A stretch of 11,038 bases of DNA. Origin: Oscillospiraceae bacterium. Lineage in GTDB: Bacteria > Bacillota > Clostridia > Oscillospirales > Ruminococcaceae. The stretch lies in assembly GCA_003508605.1 (NCBI GenBank), contig DNUB01000034.1, positions 13,043-24,080 of the forward strand, in the 5' to 3' direction. Under the pieces are notes generated by a model, which saw only the letters and a program-made list of their open reading frames with translations, had not been told where the DNA came from and searched no databases. Made by a program: the position numbers and the translations under genes. Of the stretch, positions 1-6,645 are shown in pieces. Each line of letters starts with the position of its first letter. Positions within the stretch are counted from its first letter, which is position 1.

Positions 1-140
1 TTATTGCCAGCGGGGGAGTACATAATATGGAGGATATTATGGTTTGCAAAAAAATGGGTCTGTATGGAGCAATATGCGGCAAATCTATTTACAGCGGCAC
101 GTTGGATTTAAAAGAAGCAATAGAAATAGGAGAAAAATAA
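1..140 (+). CDS. hisA: HisA, 3' end (ProFAR isomerase), partial
   Basis: This is the C-terminal 45 codons of 1-(5-phosphoribosyl)-5-[(5-phosphoribosylamino)methylideneamino]imidazole-4-carboxamide isomerase; the gene begins outside the window. The first complete codon is at position 3 and the stop TAA is at 138-140. The translation opens with [12 protein letters not shown], the glycine-rich phosphate-binding loop after strand 7 of the HisA/HisF (beta/alpha)8 barrel, and continues [18 protein letters not shown], the last strand and phosphate loop of HisA. The final A of its stop codon is the first base of the hisF start codon, so the two genes overlap by one base and are probably translationally coupled. 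HisA supplies PRFAR, the substrate of HisF. The assignment comes from motif recognition and from the hisF neighbour. Confidence 0.93.
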   Translation, partial: IASGGVHNMEDIMVCKKMGLYGAICGKSIYSGTLDLKEAIEIGEK

Positions 141-898
141 TGCTTGCAAAAAGAATAATACCCTGTCTTGACGTCAGAAACGGCAAGGTGGTAAAGGGCA
201 TAAACTTTGAGGGAATAAAGGAAGTGGGCGACCCCGTGGAATATGCCGAGGAATATAACAGACAGGGTGCGGACGAGCTTGTGTTTTATGATATAACCGC
301 TTCTGCGGAGGGCAGGGGCTTAATTCTCGATATTGTTCGTGAAACGGCAAAAAGAGTGTTTGTTCCCTTATGCGTAGGAGGAGGCGTTGCCGCCATAGAC
401 GATTTCAGAGACGTCTTGAGGGCGGGAGCGGATAAGGTATCGGTCAATTCTCAGGCTCTGAACAATCCCGATCTGATAAACGAAGCTGCTAAGATATTCG
501 GCAGCCAGTGCGTTGTTGTGGGAATTGACGCCAAACGTGACGGCAAGGGCGGATATACCGTTTATAAAAACGGCGGCAGAGTTGATATGAAAATCGAGCT
601 TGGGCAATGGGTGAGAGAGATAGAGCAGAGGGGAGCGGGTGAGATATGTCTTAACTCTATGGACGCAGACGGCACACGGAACGGCTTTGACAAGGAAATG
701 CTGAACTATGTTTGCAGTAAGGTAAATATCCCCGTTATTGCAAGCGGGGGAGCGGGGAAGCTGTCCGATTTCTCCGAGGTTCTGGAGGAGACGGGAGCTT
801 CTGCGGCTTTGGCGGCAAGCTTGTTTCATTTTGGGGAATTGACGGTCAGAGAAGTTAAGGAGGATTTAAAGAAGAGGGGAATTGCCGTCAGAGTTTAA
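140..898 (+). CDS. hisF: HisF, imidazole glycerol phosphate synthase cyclase subunit
   Basis: HisF takes ammonia from the glutaminase HisH and converts PRFAR to imidazole glycerol phosphate and AICAR, in the cytoplasm. The protein is 252 aa, the usual length. The N-terminus [20 protein letters not shown] is textbook, with catalytic Asp11 (in CLDVRNG) and catalytic Asp130 (in [10 protein letters not shown]) at the expected positions; CVGGGV (78-83) and VIASGGAG near the C-terminus are the two phosphate-binding loops. I chose the ATG at 140 because the family start lies there and AGGAG (128-132) sits 7 nt upstream. The same frame is open upstream to an ATG at 44, but that stretch is hisA read in another frame. 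It overlaps the hisA stop by one base. hisH is not in the window. Confidence 0.97.
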   Translation: MLAKRIIPCLDVRNGKVVKGINFEGIKEVGDPVEYAEEYNRQGADELVFYDITASAEGRGLILDIVRETAKRVFVPLCVGGGVAAIDDFRDVLRAGADKVSVNSQALNNPDLINEAAKIFGSQCVVVGIDAKRDGKGGYTVYKNGGRVDMKIELGQWVREIEQRGAGEICLNSMDADGTRNGFDKEMLNYVCSKVNIPVIASGGAGKLSDFSEVLEETGASAALAASLFHFGELTVREVKEDLKKRGIAVRV

Positions 899-924
899 TT
901 GTAATTTGAAGGAGGATGATAATT

Positions 925-1431
925 GTGAATACATTATATACAGACAGGCTCGTTCTGCGCCCGTTTCGCACCGGAGATGCAGAGGCTATGTATAAAAATT
1001 GGACTTGCGATGAGCGTGTTGCAAGATATTGTCGCTGGCATCCGCATAAGAGTATTTTTGAAACAGAAGAGTTTTTGAAATTTTGTATTGATGCAGAATA
1101 CAGCTGGGCAATTACACTAAAAGATAAAGATGAGCCTATAGGTGCTATTGATTTGGTTGGAATTAACAGCGTCGGTGTACACGAAATAGGTTATGTACTG
1201 ATGTACAAACATTGGGGACAAGGTTTAATGACAGAAGCAGTGAAGGCGGTAATTAATGAGTTATTCCGCAACGGATTTGATAAAATAGGTGCTTGTCACA
1301 ATATTGATAATCCTGCTTCGGGACGGGTTATGGAAAAAAGCGGCATGACTTATGTGGGAAATCGTATGGAACAAAAGAAATTCGGTTCTGATGAAAAATG
1401 TGAAGTTAAATGGTATGAAATATGCCGTTAA
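925..1431 (+). CDS. GNAT family N-acetyltransferase (RimJ/RimL-like)
   Basis: This is a predicted acetyl-CoA-dependent N-acetyltransferase of the Acetyltransf_3 (RimJ/RimL) type; the acceptor is unknown. The N-terminus TDRLVLRPFRTGDAEAM is the usual opening of this family. The acetyl-CoA pyrophosphate-binding motif is YVLMYKHWGQGLMTEA (Q-G-x-G/A type, about residues 90-105), followed by the NxxSxRxMEKxGM helix (about 128-141). I prefer the GTG start at 925 (168 aa), which has GGAGG (911-915) 9 nt upstream. The in-frame ATG at 916 directly abuts the same GGAGG, leaving no spacing, so it is an unlikely start. The gene begins 26 nt after hisF and reads in the same direction, but has no link to histidine. 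Sample rows inside it are somewhat more AT-rich than hisF (20/60 and 25/60 G+C against 27/60 and 28/60), which fits later acquisition only weakly. Confidence 0.88.
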   Translation: MNTLYTDRLVLRPFRTGDAEAMYKNWTCDERVARYCRWHPHKSIFETEEFLKFCIDAEYSWAITLKDKDEPIGAIDLVGINSVGVHEIGYVLMYKHWGQGLMTEAVKAVINELFRNGFDKIGACHNIDNPASGRVMEKSGMTYVGNRMEQKKFGSDEKCEVKWYEICR

Positions 1432-1452
1432 ATTTTTATTTTAAAAAAGTAT

Positions 1453-1767
1453 ATGGACGGAAAATTAAGAAATATGACCTCGGTATACATAACAAACAAA
1501 AGCAAAGAAAAAATGCTGCTTTACCGTCAGGGCGGCAGAGTTGTCAATAATGGTTGGGTCGGTTCAGCGGGAGGTCATTTTGAAGAGTGCGAGTTGAACG
1601 AAGCAAAAGCCTGTGTGCTGCGTGAATTAGAAGAGAAGTTGGGGCTTAGGAAAAGCGATATTGATAATTTGTCCTTGCGTTATGTTACTATGAGGAGAAC
1701 AAAGGCGGAAAACGACGTTGTGTCTGACAGTGAAAAAGTGATTTTTATAAAAATACCTGAATTTTAA
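1453..1767 (+). CDS. Nudix domain protein, C-terminally short (possibly non-functional)
   Basis: The protein is 104 aa and resembles clostridial 8-oxo-dGTP-diphosphatase-like Nudix proteins that start LRNMTxxY and have an extended Nudix box. The box is visible as Gly41, Glu47, then REL-EE-x-LGL at 57-65; relative to the strict consensus it has two extra residues between Glu47 and Arg57, which occurs in this subfamily as I recall it. The metal-binding REL-EE core is intact. After LSLRYVTMRR (74-82), homologues continue for roughly another 50-60 residues of the fold; here an unrelated-looking tail, ending KVIFIKIPEF, runs straight into a stop. I saw no obvious continuation in the other two frames. 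No good ribosome binding site precedes the ATG at 1453; an in-frame ATG at 1474 is the alternative. It may be a truncated remnant or a minimal Nudix fold. Confidence 0.68.
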   Translation: MDGKLRNMTSVYITNKSKEKMLLYRQGGRVVNNGWVGSAGGHFEECELNEAKACVLRELEEKLGLRKSDIDNLSLRYVTMRRTKAENDVVSDSEKVIFIKIPEF

Positions 1768-1801
1768 TTAACGGAAGTTTCGGTAGGAAATGAGAAACGA
1801 T

Positions 1802-2068
1802 ATGTCTGATTTAACCTTAATGATGAACATAGGCAAGGAGTTAGAAAGAAAACTGAAAGCAGTTGGGATAGATACTGCCGAAAAGCTTATTGAAACAGGC
1901 TCTAAGGAATGGTTTTTCAAGCTTAAGGAAACCTATCCCAATGTTTGCTTGGTACATTTGTATACATTGGAAGGAGCAATCAGCAATACCGAATATAACG
2001 CTCTTTCAGAGGAGAAGAAAAGGGAATTGAAGAAATTCAGCGATTCTTTAAAGGGGAAATCACAATGA
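1802..2068 (+). CDS. Stand-alone TfoX C-terminal-domain protein
   Basis: This protein is 88 aa from the ATG at 1802 and matches the TfoX_C family throughout: LMMNIGKELERKLKAVGI is the helix-hairpin-helix-like opening, TAEKLIETGSKEWFFKL follows, then the LxxLYTLEGAIxxxxYNxLSEEKKREL core. The family's ancestral member, TfoX/Sxy, regulates competence in gamma-proteobacteria, but in Firmicutes the C-terminal domain often occurs alone and its function is unknown. The start at 1802 is chosen because homologues start MSxLxxxxNIGK. The in-frame ATG at 1790 has AGGA only one base upstream, too close, and would add MRND. The stop TGA overlaps the ATG of the following Nudix gene (ATGA, 2065-2068), implying translational coupling. 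A role in DNA uptake should not be assumed. Confidence 0.85.
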   Translation: MSDLTLMMNIGKELERKLKAVGIDTAEKLIETGSKEWFFKLKETYPNVCLVHLYTLEGAISNTEYNALSEEKKRELKKFSDSLKGKSQ

Positions 2069-2553
2069 AGAATGATATTTTATTTAAAGCAGAGGATTTT
2101 ATTTTTTCCTACCGAGTTGCGGGACTCCTTATTCAAAACAATAAAATACTGCTTCAAAAGCCCAAGGGCGACGATTATTCCCTTATAGGCGGTCATGTAT
2201 CTCGGTTTGAGGTCAGCAAGGACACTTTGAAAAGGGAATTTATGGAAGAAATTCACGCTGAAATAGTCGTTGACAGCCTGTTTGCGGTGGGAGAAACCTT
2301 TTGGCGTTGGGGTAAAACGCCTTGTCATCAGATAGGCTTGTATTATAAAGTTCATTTGATCGGCAGCGATATTCCCCTTGAAGGCTCATTTTGGGGAAGT
2401 GAAGGATTTGATGATCGGCGTATGGATATGGAATATTGCTGGATGCCGCTTGATGAGCTGAGAAACGGAGTTAAGGTGTATCCACCGGAGCTGATACCGC
2501 ATATTCTGAGCAATAAAAATGAGATAGTGCATTTTGTTTCAAGGCAGATTTAG
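2065..2553 (+). CDS. Nudix hydrolase
   Basis: This is a 162-aa predicted Nudix (nucleoside diphosphate linked to X) pyrophosphohydrolase, probably cytoplasmic; the substrate is unknown. The Nudix box lies at residues 43-65: Gly43, Glu49, Arg57-Glu58, Glu61-Glu62. The consensus glycine near the end of the box is replaced by His64 (EEIHAEI instead of EExGxx). The metal-binding glutamates are all kept, so activity is plausible. Length and overall pattern (AGLLIQNNKILLQKPKGDDYSLIGGHV at the start, WMPLDEL near 145) are those of a complete domain. It starts inside the stop codon of the TfoX_C gene (ATGA overlap) with AAGGGGA just upstream at 2051-2057. Nineteen bases after its stop a long palindromic repeat begins. 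Confidence 0.9.
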   Translation: MKNDILFKAEDFIFSYRVAGLLIQNNKILLQKPKGDDYSLIGGHVSRFEVSKDTLKREFMEEIHAEIVVDSLFAVGETFWRWGKTPCHQIGLYYKVHLIGSDIPLEGSFWGSEGFDDRRMDMEYCWMPLDELRNGVKVYPPELIPHILSNKNEIVHFVSRQI

Positions 2554-2571
2554 AAAGAGTAGAAAAAAGTT

Positions 2572-2733
2572 AGAACTTGTTCTCATAGGAATGGTGCGCA
2601 GATTTTCGAGCAAATTTTGTCGAGGACAAGGAAAAATTCCGCAGGAATACTCGTGTATTTCAAGGAATTTTGACGCAGTCATCGGCAAAATTTGCCGAAA
2701 AGATGCGTGCCAATTTCTATGAGAACAAGTTCT
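2572..2733. repeat. 162-bp imperfect palindromic repeat (MITE-like)
   Basis: The stretch between the Nudix stop and hisI is one long inverted repeat centred at about 2652.5. Perfect 17-bp terminal inverted repeats lie at 2572-2588 (AGAACTTGTTCTCATAG) and 2717-2733. In the same register, CAAATTTTG at 2611-2619 pairs with 2686-2694, AAAATTCC at 2633-2640 pairs near-register with 2664-2671, and the tip is AATAC-TCGT-GTATT at 2646-2659. Mismatches and small bulges interrupt the arms. There is no credible gene in it. Size, terminal inverted repeats and location in a gap are those of a miniature inverted-repeat element or other dispersed palindromic repeat. I found no clear target-site duplication. 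In RNA it would form a large hairpin and could affect read-through or mRNA stability between the Nudix gene and hisI. Confidence 0.82.
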
Positions 2734-2761
2734 TATTATGATAATTGAACAGATGACGAGC

Positions 2762-2800
2762 AAGGATGTTTGGCATATCCTTACAAAGAAAGGATAAAAA
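2762..2800 (+). promoter_or_regulatory. Hairpin able to mask the hisI ribosome binding site
   Basis: The hisI Shine-Dalgarno is AAAGGA (2789-2794). TATCCTT at 2776-2782 is perfectly complementary to AAGGATA at 2790-2796, giving a 7-bp stem with a 7-nt loop that covers the Shine-Dalgarno. A second copy of AAGGAT at 2762-2767 can pair with the same ATCCTT (2777-2782; 9-nt loop), which would free the ribosome site. The two pairings are mutually exclusive. The base pairing is seen directly; any regulatory use is inference, and such short A/T-rich stems can arise by chance. Confidence 0.4.
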
Positions 2801-3151
2801 ATGAGCAAAATTAAAATCGATGTAAACAACTTGGACAAATATTTTGAAAAAGGCGAGCTTATACCCGCAATAGCCTTTGACATAAACACAAAAACAGTGC
2901 TTATGCTTGCCTATATGAACAGGGAAAGCCTTAAAAAGACTCTTGAAACGGGATATACCTGGTATTGGAGCAGGTCAAGAGGGGAGCTGTGGAATAAGGG
3001 CGCAGGCAGCGGACATTTACAAAAGGTAGTTTCGATTTACAGCGATTGTGACAATGATACATTGCTTTTAAATGTGGAGCAGACGGGTGTTGCCTGTCAT
3101 ACAGGCAGTTACAGCTGCTTTTTTAATGAAGTGTACAATACTGAAGAATAA
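2801..3151 (+). CDS. hisI: HisI, phosphoribosyl-AMP cyclohydrolase
   Basis: HisI opens the adenine ring of PR-AMP to give ProFAR, the step after HisE and before HisA. The 116-aa protein is a stand-alone cyclohydrolase, not the HisIE fusion. Conserved features in order: [17 protein letters not shown] (35-51), [15 protein letters not shown] (53-67) and SGHLQ (70-74); the metal-binding D82-C83-D84-x-D86 motif; and [10 protein letters not shown] (97-106) with the zinc-ligand cysteines 99 and 106. All expected ligands are present. The ATG at 2801 follows AAAGGA by 6 nt. The gene is separated from hisF by four unrelated genes and the palindromic repeat, and is followed 23 nt later by hisE. Confidence 0.97.
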   Translation: MSKIKIDVNNLDKYFEKGELIPAIAFDINTKTVLMLAYMNRESLKKTLETGYTWYWSRSRGELWNKGAGSGHLQKVVSIYSDCDNDTLLLNVEQTGVACHTGSYSCFFNEVYNTEE

Positions 3152-3174
3152 TTTTTTAAGAAGGGATTTTATAA

Positions 3175-3513
3175 ATGACAATTTATCAGGAAATTTTTGA
3201 AGTAATAAAACAGCGCAAGGCGGATTATGAAAATGGATCTGCTCAGGAAAACAGCTACACCGCTTATCTTTTTGATAAAGGCGTTGACAAAATATGCAAA
3301 AAGGTAGGGGAAGAGGCTACCGAAACGGTTATTGCTGCCAAAAACGGCAATAATGAGGAACTGATGAATGAAATAAACGATCTTTTGTATCATGTAATGG
3401 TGCTTGCGGCAAATCAGGGAATTGAGTGGAGCGAGATTGAAAAGGTGCTTGAAGAAAGGAATGATAAGATCGGAAATTTAAAGCAGTTTCACCATGTGGA
3501 TAAGAACAGCTGA
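3175..3513 (+). CDS. hisE: HisE, phosphoribosyl-ATP pyrophosphatase
   Basis: HisE hydrolyses PR-ATP to PR-AMP and pyrophosphate, the second step of histidine synthesis. The 112-aa protein belongs to the all-alpha MazG-like fold: YTAYLFDKGVDKICKKVGEE is the standard HisE signature, with metal ligands in E46-E47-x-x-E50 and E66-x-x-D69 (NEINDLLYHVMV). AAGAAGGGA lies about 9 nt before the ATG. Its substrate and product link it directly to HisI just upstream. The stop TGA (3511-3513) shares its last base with the start codon of the MATE transporter gene. Confidence 0.97.
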   Translation: MTIYQEIFEVIKQRKADYENGSAQENSYTAYLFDKGVDKICKKVGEEATETVIAAKNGNNEELMNEINDLLYHVMVLAANQGIEWSEIEKVLEERNDKIGNLKQFHHVDKNS

Positions 3514-4925
3514 TGAATAAAACAACAAAAGAAAAAAGCGGAAATTTTTTCGCCGTGCTTCCCGTTATTGTATCATTGGCCTGGCCTACTGTATTGGAAG
3601 AGGTTATGCAGACGGCGGTACAGTACATAGACACCGCCATGGTAGGTTCGCTGGGTAAACAAGCCACTGCGGCGGTAGGTTCTACGGGGACGGTAAGCTG
3701 GCTTGTGGGAAGCACCGTTTCGGCAATAGGCGTCGGTTTTCTTGCTTATATTTCACAAGCTATGGGCGCAGGACAGAAGGACAAAGCCGAAAAGGCGTCA
3801 GGACAGGCTGTTATGTCTGTGATTGCCGTCGGCATTTTGTTTACTGCTCTGACGACGGCTTTAAGCGGAGCAATCCCCGTTTGGATGCAGGTTGATGTCA
3901 GCATAAGAGAGATGGCGTCACGCTATTTTCTGATTTTGTATTCGCCTATGCTTTTCAGAACGGCAAGCATTATATTCGGAACTGTTTTAAGGTCGGTGGG
4001 CGATACAAAATCTCCTATGATAGCGGGAATATTTGTTAATGTAATAAATGTTATTCTGAACTTTTTTCTTATATACCCCACAAGAAATGTTTCTCTGTTC
4101 GGAAATGATTTTATCATCTTCGGAGCGGGCTGGGGAATAGACGGTGCGGCTGCGGCAAGCGCCGCCGCCTATACAGTCGGAGGAATAATTATCACGGTAA
4201 CGTTTTGGAAGCATAAAACCATATCCCCAAAGGGGCAGAAATTCCGCCCCGATATGGCTATTTTAAAACCCTGTTTAAAAGTTGCCATTCCGAATATGCT
4301 TCAGCGTTTTGCCACCTCTCTGGGGTATGTGGCATTTGCTTCGATGATAAATTCATTGGGTGAGACGGCTACGGCGGCTCATACCATAGCAAATACCGTC
4401 GAATCGGCGTTTTACATTCCCGGCTACGGTATGCAGACGGCGGCGGCTACCCTTTCGGGTAATGCCTGCGGAGCCGTGGATAAGAAACGGCTTTCCGAGC
4501 TTGCTAAAATCACAATTACGCTGGTCGTGGTTCTGATGATTTTGTCAGGCGGTTTGCTGTTTTTATTTGCTCCGCAGCTTATGGGACTGTTTTCCAAGGA
4601 TGACGATGTAATTCGTTTAGGAACAGCGGTTTTGCGTATGGTCGCAGTTTCGGAGCCTTTTTATGGAGTTCCGATAGTTGTCGAAGGAATAATGCAGGGT
4701 GCGGGAAAGACTGTTACGCCGTTTATTTTCAATTTGCTTGGAATGTGGTGCGTCAGAATAGTGGGAACATTTATCTGCACTCAGCTTTTGGGGCTTGGGC
4801 TTATTGCCGCTTGGGGCTGTATGATCGGACATAATATATTGCTTTTTATATTGTTTATTGTTCATTACGCAACGGGACGGTGGAAGCCGGAGTATATGAG
4901 AACAAGCCAGGACAGAAAACAATAG
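3513..4925 (+). CDS. MATE family efflux transporter
   Basis: This is a 470-aa inner-membrane exporter of the multidrug and toxic compound extrusion family, which expels cationic or organic substrates by Na+ or H+ antiport; the substrate here cannot be told. It shows two homologous MatE halves. The first starts LPVIVSLAWPTVLEE (about 16-30) and contains QYIDTAMVGSLGKQATAAVG; the second starts LKVAIPNMLQRFATSLGY (about 254-271) and contains GETATAAHTIANTVESAFYIP. Twelve hydrophobic segments are expected, and the length is normal. The start codon shares a base with the hisE stop, and only a weak GGATAAG precedes it, so translation probably depends on coupling to hisE. Co-transcription with his genes is likely positional; no histidine-related transport role is shown. 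Confidence 0.93.
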   Translation: MNKTTKEKSGNFFAVLPVIVSLAWPTVLEEVMQTAVQYIDTAMVGSLGKQATAAVGSTGTVSWLVGSTVSAIGVGFLAYISQAMGAGQKDKAEKASGQAVMSVIAVGILFTALTTALSGAIPVWMQVDVSIREMASRYFLILYSPMLFRTASIIFGTVLRSVGDTKSPMIAGIFVNVINVILNFFLIYPTRNVSLFGNDFIIFGAGWGIDGAAAASAAAYTVGGIIITVTFWKHKTISPKGQKFRPDMAILKPCLKVAIPNMLQRFATSLGYVAFASMINSLGETATAAHTIANTVESAFYIPGYGMQTAAATLSGNACGAVDKKRLSELAKITITLVVVLMILSGGLLFLFAPQLMGLFSKDDDVIRLGTAVLRMVAVSEPFYGVPIVVEGIMQGAGKTVTPFIFNLLGMWCVRIVGTFICTQLLGLGLIAAWGCMIGHNILLFILFIVHYATGRWKPEYMRTSQDRKQ

Positions 4926-4934
4926 GAGGGACAT

Positions 4935-6446
4935 ATGGGCAGATTTTCTACAGTCGTACATATCAAAAGCAATTCCGACAAAAGGAAGTCTATAGATTCC
5001 TTTTGTGACGCCATGAAAAAGCGTGGCTTTGTGCCTTGTCCGGAGGAGTGTGCTGCATTGTCTTATTTGCTTGCTTTCAGCGAAGGCGGTTGGGTAACGC
5101 TTGCATCTGAAGGGTACGGAGACAACTCGAAGTTGGCTTTTGATGATGCGGAACAGACCGCAATAGAATTGGAAACAAGCTGTTTTTCATTGGAGATTGT
5201 TGACAGTGATTTTGCAATTCTGAAATTATTCGGCGGCAATTTATCCGATGAGGTTATTGTGGGAGACGGCTCGGGATACGGTATCGAGGAAGCCCCCAAA
5301 GGCGTTGGCAAGCTTTGGGAGCCGCTTTTGGCAGAAAACAAAACCCGGGAGCAGCTTTCGGAGGCTTGGGAAAAGGGCGGGGTTTTAGTTGAAGACGTAT
5401 TATGCGGCTCCGCTCCGATATTGGGCATAGAGTCTAAGTATATGATTGCGGATTACGGGGAGCTATACGATAGTTTAGAAAGCGATACGAATATTATTCC
5501 GCTTTATTTTATGAAGAAAACCGATGACAAAGTTAAGTCAATGTCCTTTAACTCGGCTTTTATTAAGGTCTTTGGCGAGGGGCTTGAGCCGTTGGGGTTC
5601 AAAAGATTAAAGAAGCTCAAAACAAAATTTCCGTATTTTGTGCGTGTGGTAAACGGTGAAATATTGCATATAGTATCATACAGAAAGGTAACCTCGTCAA
5701 AATTAAAACATAAATGTATCGAGGTTTTGGGCGGAGTAGCCACGCTTTACAGGCGGAATATAGATTTTACAATAAGTCCCGAAGAATGGTTAGCAAATCC
5801 CGCTCATCTTTTTTGGCGTTTTTCGGAGCTAAATATTGAGCCTTCGTTTATGAAAAAAACCGTTCAGGAGCTTGACGCAAAGCCAATGCTATCTACAAAA
5901 ATGATAGACGGCAAGCCTTGCTGGGTGAGCCAAACATTGGAAGAAACCTTTAGAAGCAGTATTTCTGATTTTCATTGTAAAACCGACGACAGCGAAGAAA
6001 TGCTCCACGATCTTAAAAATGCATTTAATGCCGCAAAAAGTGTATTGCTGCCTGTCTTTGATAATGCAGCCGATCTTTGTTCTTGTATAGATTATTTCTA
6101 CAAAACCAACCAACGCTTAGCTTGGATGGATTTATGCGATTTCGATGAATTTCTTACTAACGACCGCTATTCTTTTTCGGAGGGTCTTATACTTATAAAA
6201 GCAGGCTATAGGGACGACGGAATAAAAAGGACGGAGAAGGAGATTGCAGAATGGCTCAAATACAGAGACTGCTCGCCTGAAGAGGAAAACAAACTGCGAA
6301 AGAAATATGAGAGGTCGAGGGCGGAGCAAGCGGCGTTTCGTGATAAAATGTTGGACGATCCCGAATTAAACAAAAGGGTAATGGAAGAATTGGAGCAGTG
6401 TAAAGCCAATAATACCAAAAAGCTTAAGGAATATGGGCTTTTATGA
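4935..6446 (+). CDS. Hypothetical protein, 503 aa, multi-region
   Basis: I do not recognise this gene. The start is well supported: AGGAGGG (4924-4930), overlapping the MATE stop, is 4 nt before the ATG. The protein is soluble, without a signal peptide or membrane span. Three regions can be told apart. Residues 1-195 form an N-terminal part (IDSFCDAMKKRGFVPCP, GGWVTLASEGYG) that reads like a small alpha/beta domain. Residues about 205-345 open with AFIKVFGEGLEPLGFKRL and FPYFVRVVNGEILHIVSYRK, reminiscent of DUF4304-type domains (weak resemblance only). Residues about 355-503 are helical, and 430-503 are strongly charged (KRTEKEIAEW, EEENKLRKKYERSR), possibly coiled coil. It lies 9 nt after the MATE gene and is probably co-transcribed with it. 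Function unknown. Confidence 0.85.
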   Translation: MGRFSTVVHIKSNSDKRKSIDSFCDAMKKRGFVPCPEECAALSYLLAFSEGGWVTLASEGYGDNSKLAFDDAEQTAIELETSCFSLEIVDSDFAILKLFGGNLSDEVIVGDGSGYGIEEAPKGVGKLWEPLLAENKTREQLSEAWEKGGVLVEDVLCGSAPILGIESKYMIADYGELYDSLESDTNIIPLYFMKKTDDKVKSMSFNSAFIKVFGEGLEPLGFKRLKKLKTKFPYFVRVVNGEILHIVSYRKVTSSKLKHKCIEVLGGVATLYRRNIDFTISPEEWLANPAHLFWRFSELNIEPSFMKKTVQELDAKPMLSTKMIDGKPCWVSQTLEETFRSSISDFHCKTDDSEEMLHDLKNAFNAAKSVLLPVFDNAADLCSCIDYFYKTNQRLAWMDLCDFDEFLTNDRYSFSEGLILIKAGYRDDGIKRTEKEIAEWLKYRDCSPEEENKLRKKYERSRAEQAAFRDKMLDDPELNKRVMEELEQCKANNTKKLKEYGLL

Positions 6447-6645
6447 ATAATTATCAACAAATATTGGCTGCTTAAACATATGAAGCAAAAACCTTTAAGA
6501 TTTAATGATTTAAAAAGCTTGAACATCAAACCGTACCGTCCGATATTTTTATCTGAGGATTTGTATTCATAGGATATTGTTAAAAAATGCCTTGTAATCA
6601 GCATAATATGCACAGGGCTTGCTGTCTTGCTGCACAAAAATAAAA
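6447..6645 (+). other. Non-coding gap, possible gene remnant
   Basis: No convincing gene is present. An ATG overlaps the stop of the 503-aa gene (ATGA at 6443-6446) but its frame closes after 10 codons (MNNYQQILAA). In another frame an ATG at 6482 gives MKQKPLRFNDLKSLNIKPYR and stops after 30 codons; beyond that stop the frame stays open and encodes a hydrophobic stretch (CLVISIICTGLAVLL). Neither start has a ribosome binding site of note. This could be a decayed third gene of the MATE-hypothetical transcript or just spacer. Confidence 0.3.

Noticed and set aside
44..139. N-terminal extension of hisF to an ATG at 44
   Set aside because: This stretch encodes the end of HisA in another frame; the family start and a good ribosome site place the hisF start at 140.
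368..829. Minus-strand open frame opposite hisF, and similar ones opposite the MATE and 503-aa genes
   Set aside because: These are antisense shadows of well-supported genes with no family resemblance and no ribosome sites.
899..2553. A defence or novel nucleotide-signalling island made of GNAT, Nudix, TfoX_C and Nudix genes
   Set aside because: No nuclease, NTPase, cyclase or toxin-antitoxin signature is present; these are common small housekeeping or accessory families, so a system claim would be invention.
2534..2889. Small open frames on both strands across the palindromic repeat
   Set aside because: They arise from the inverted repeat, run into the flanking Nudix or hisI genes, have no ribosome sites and show no known protein pattern.
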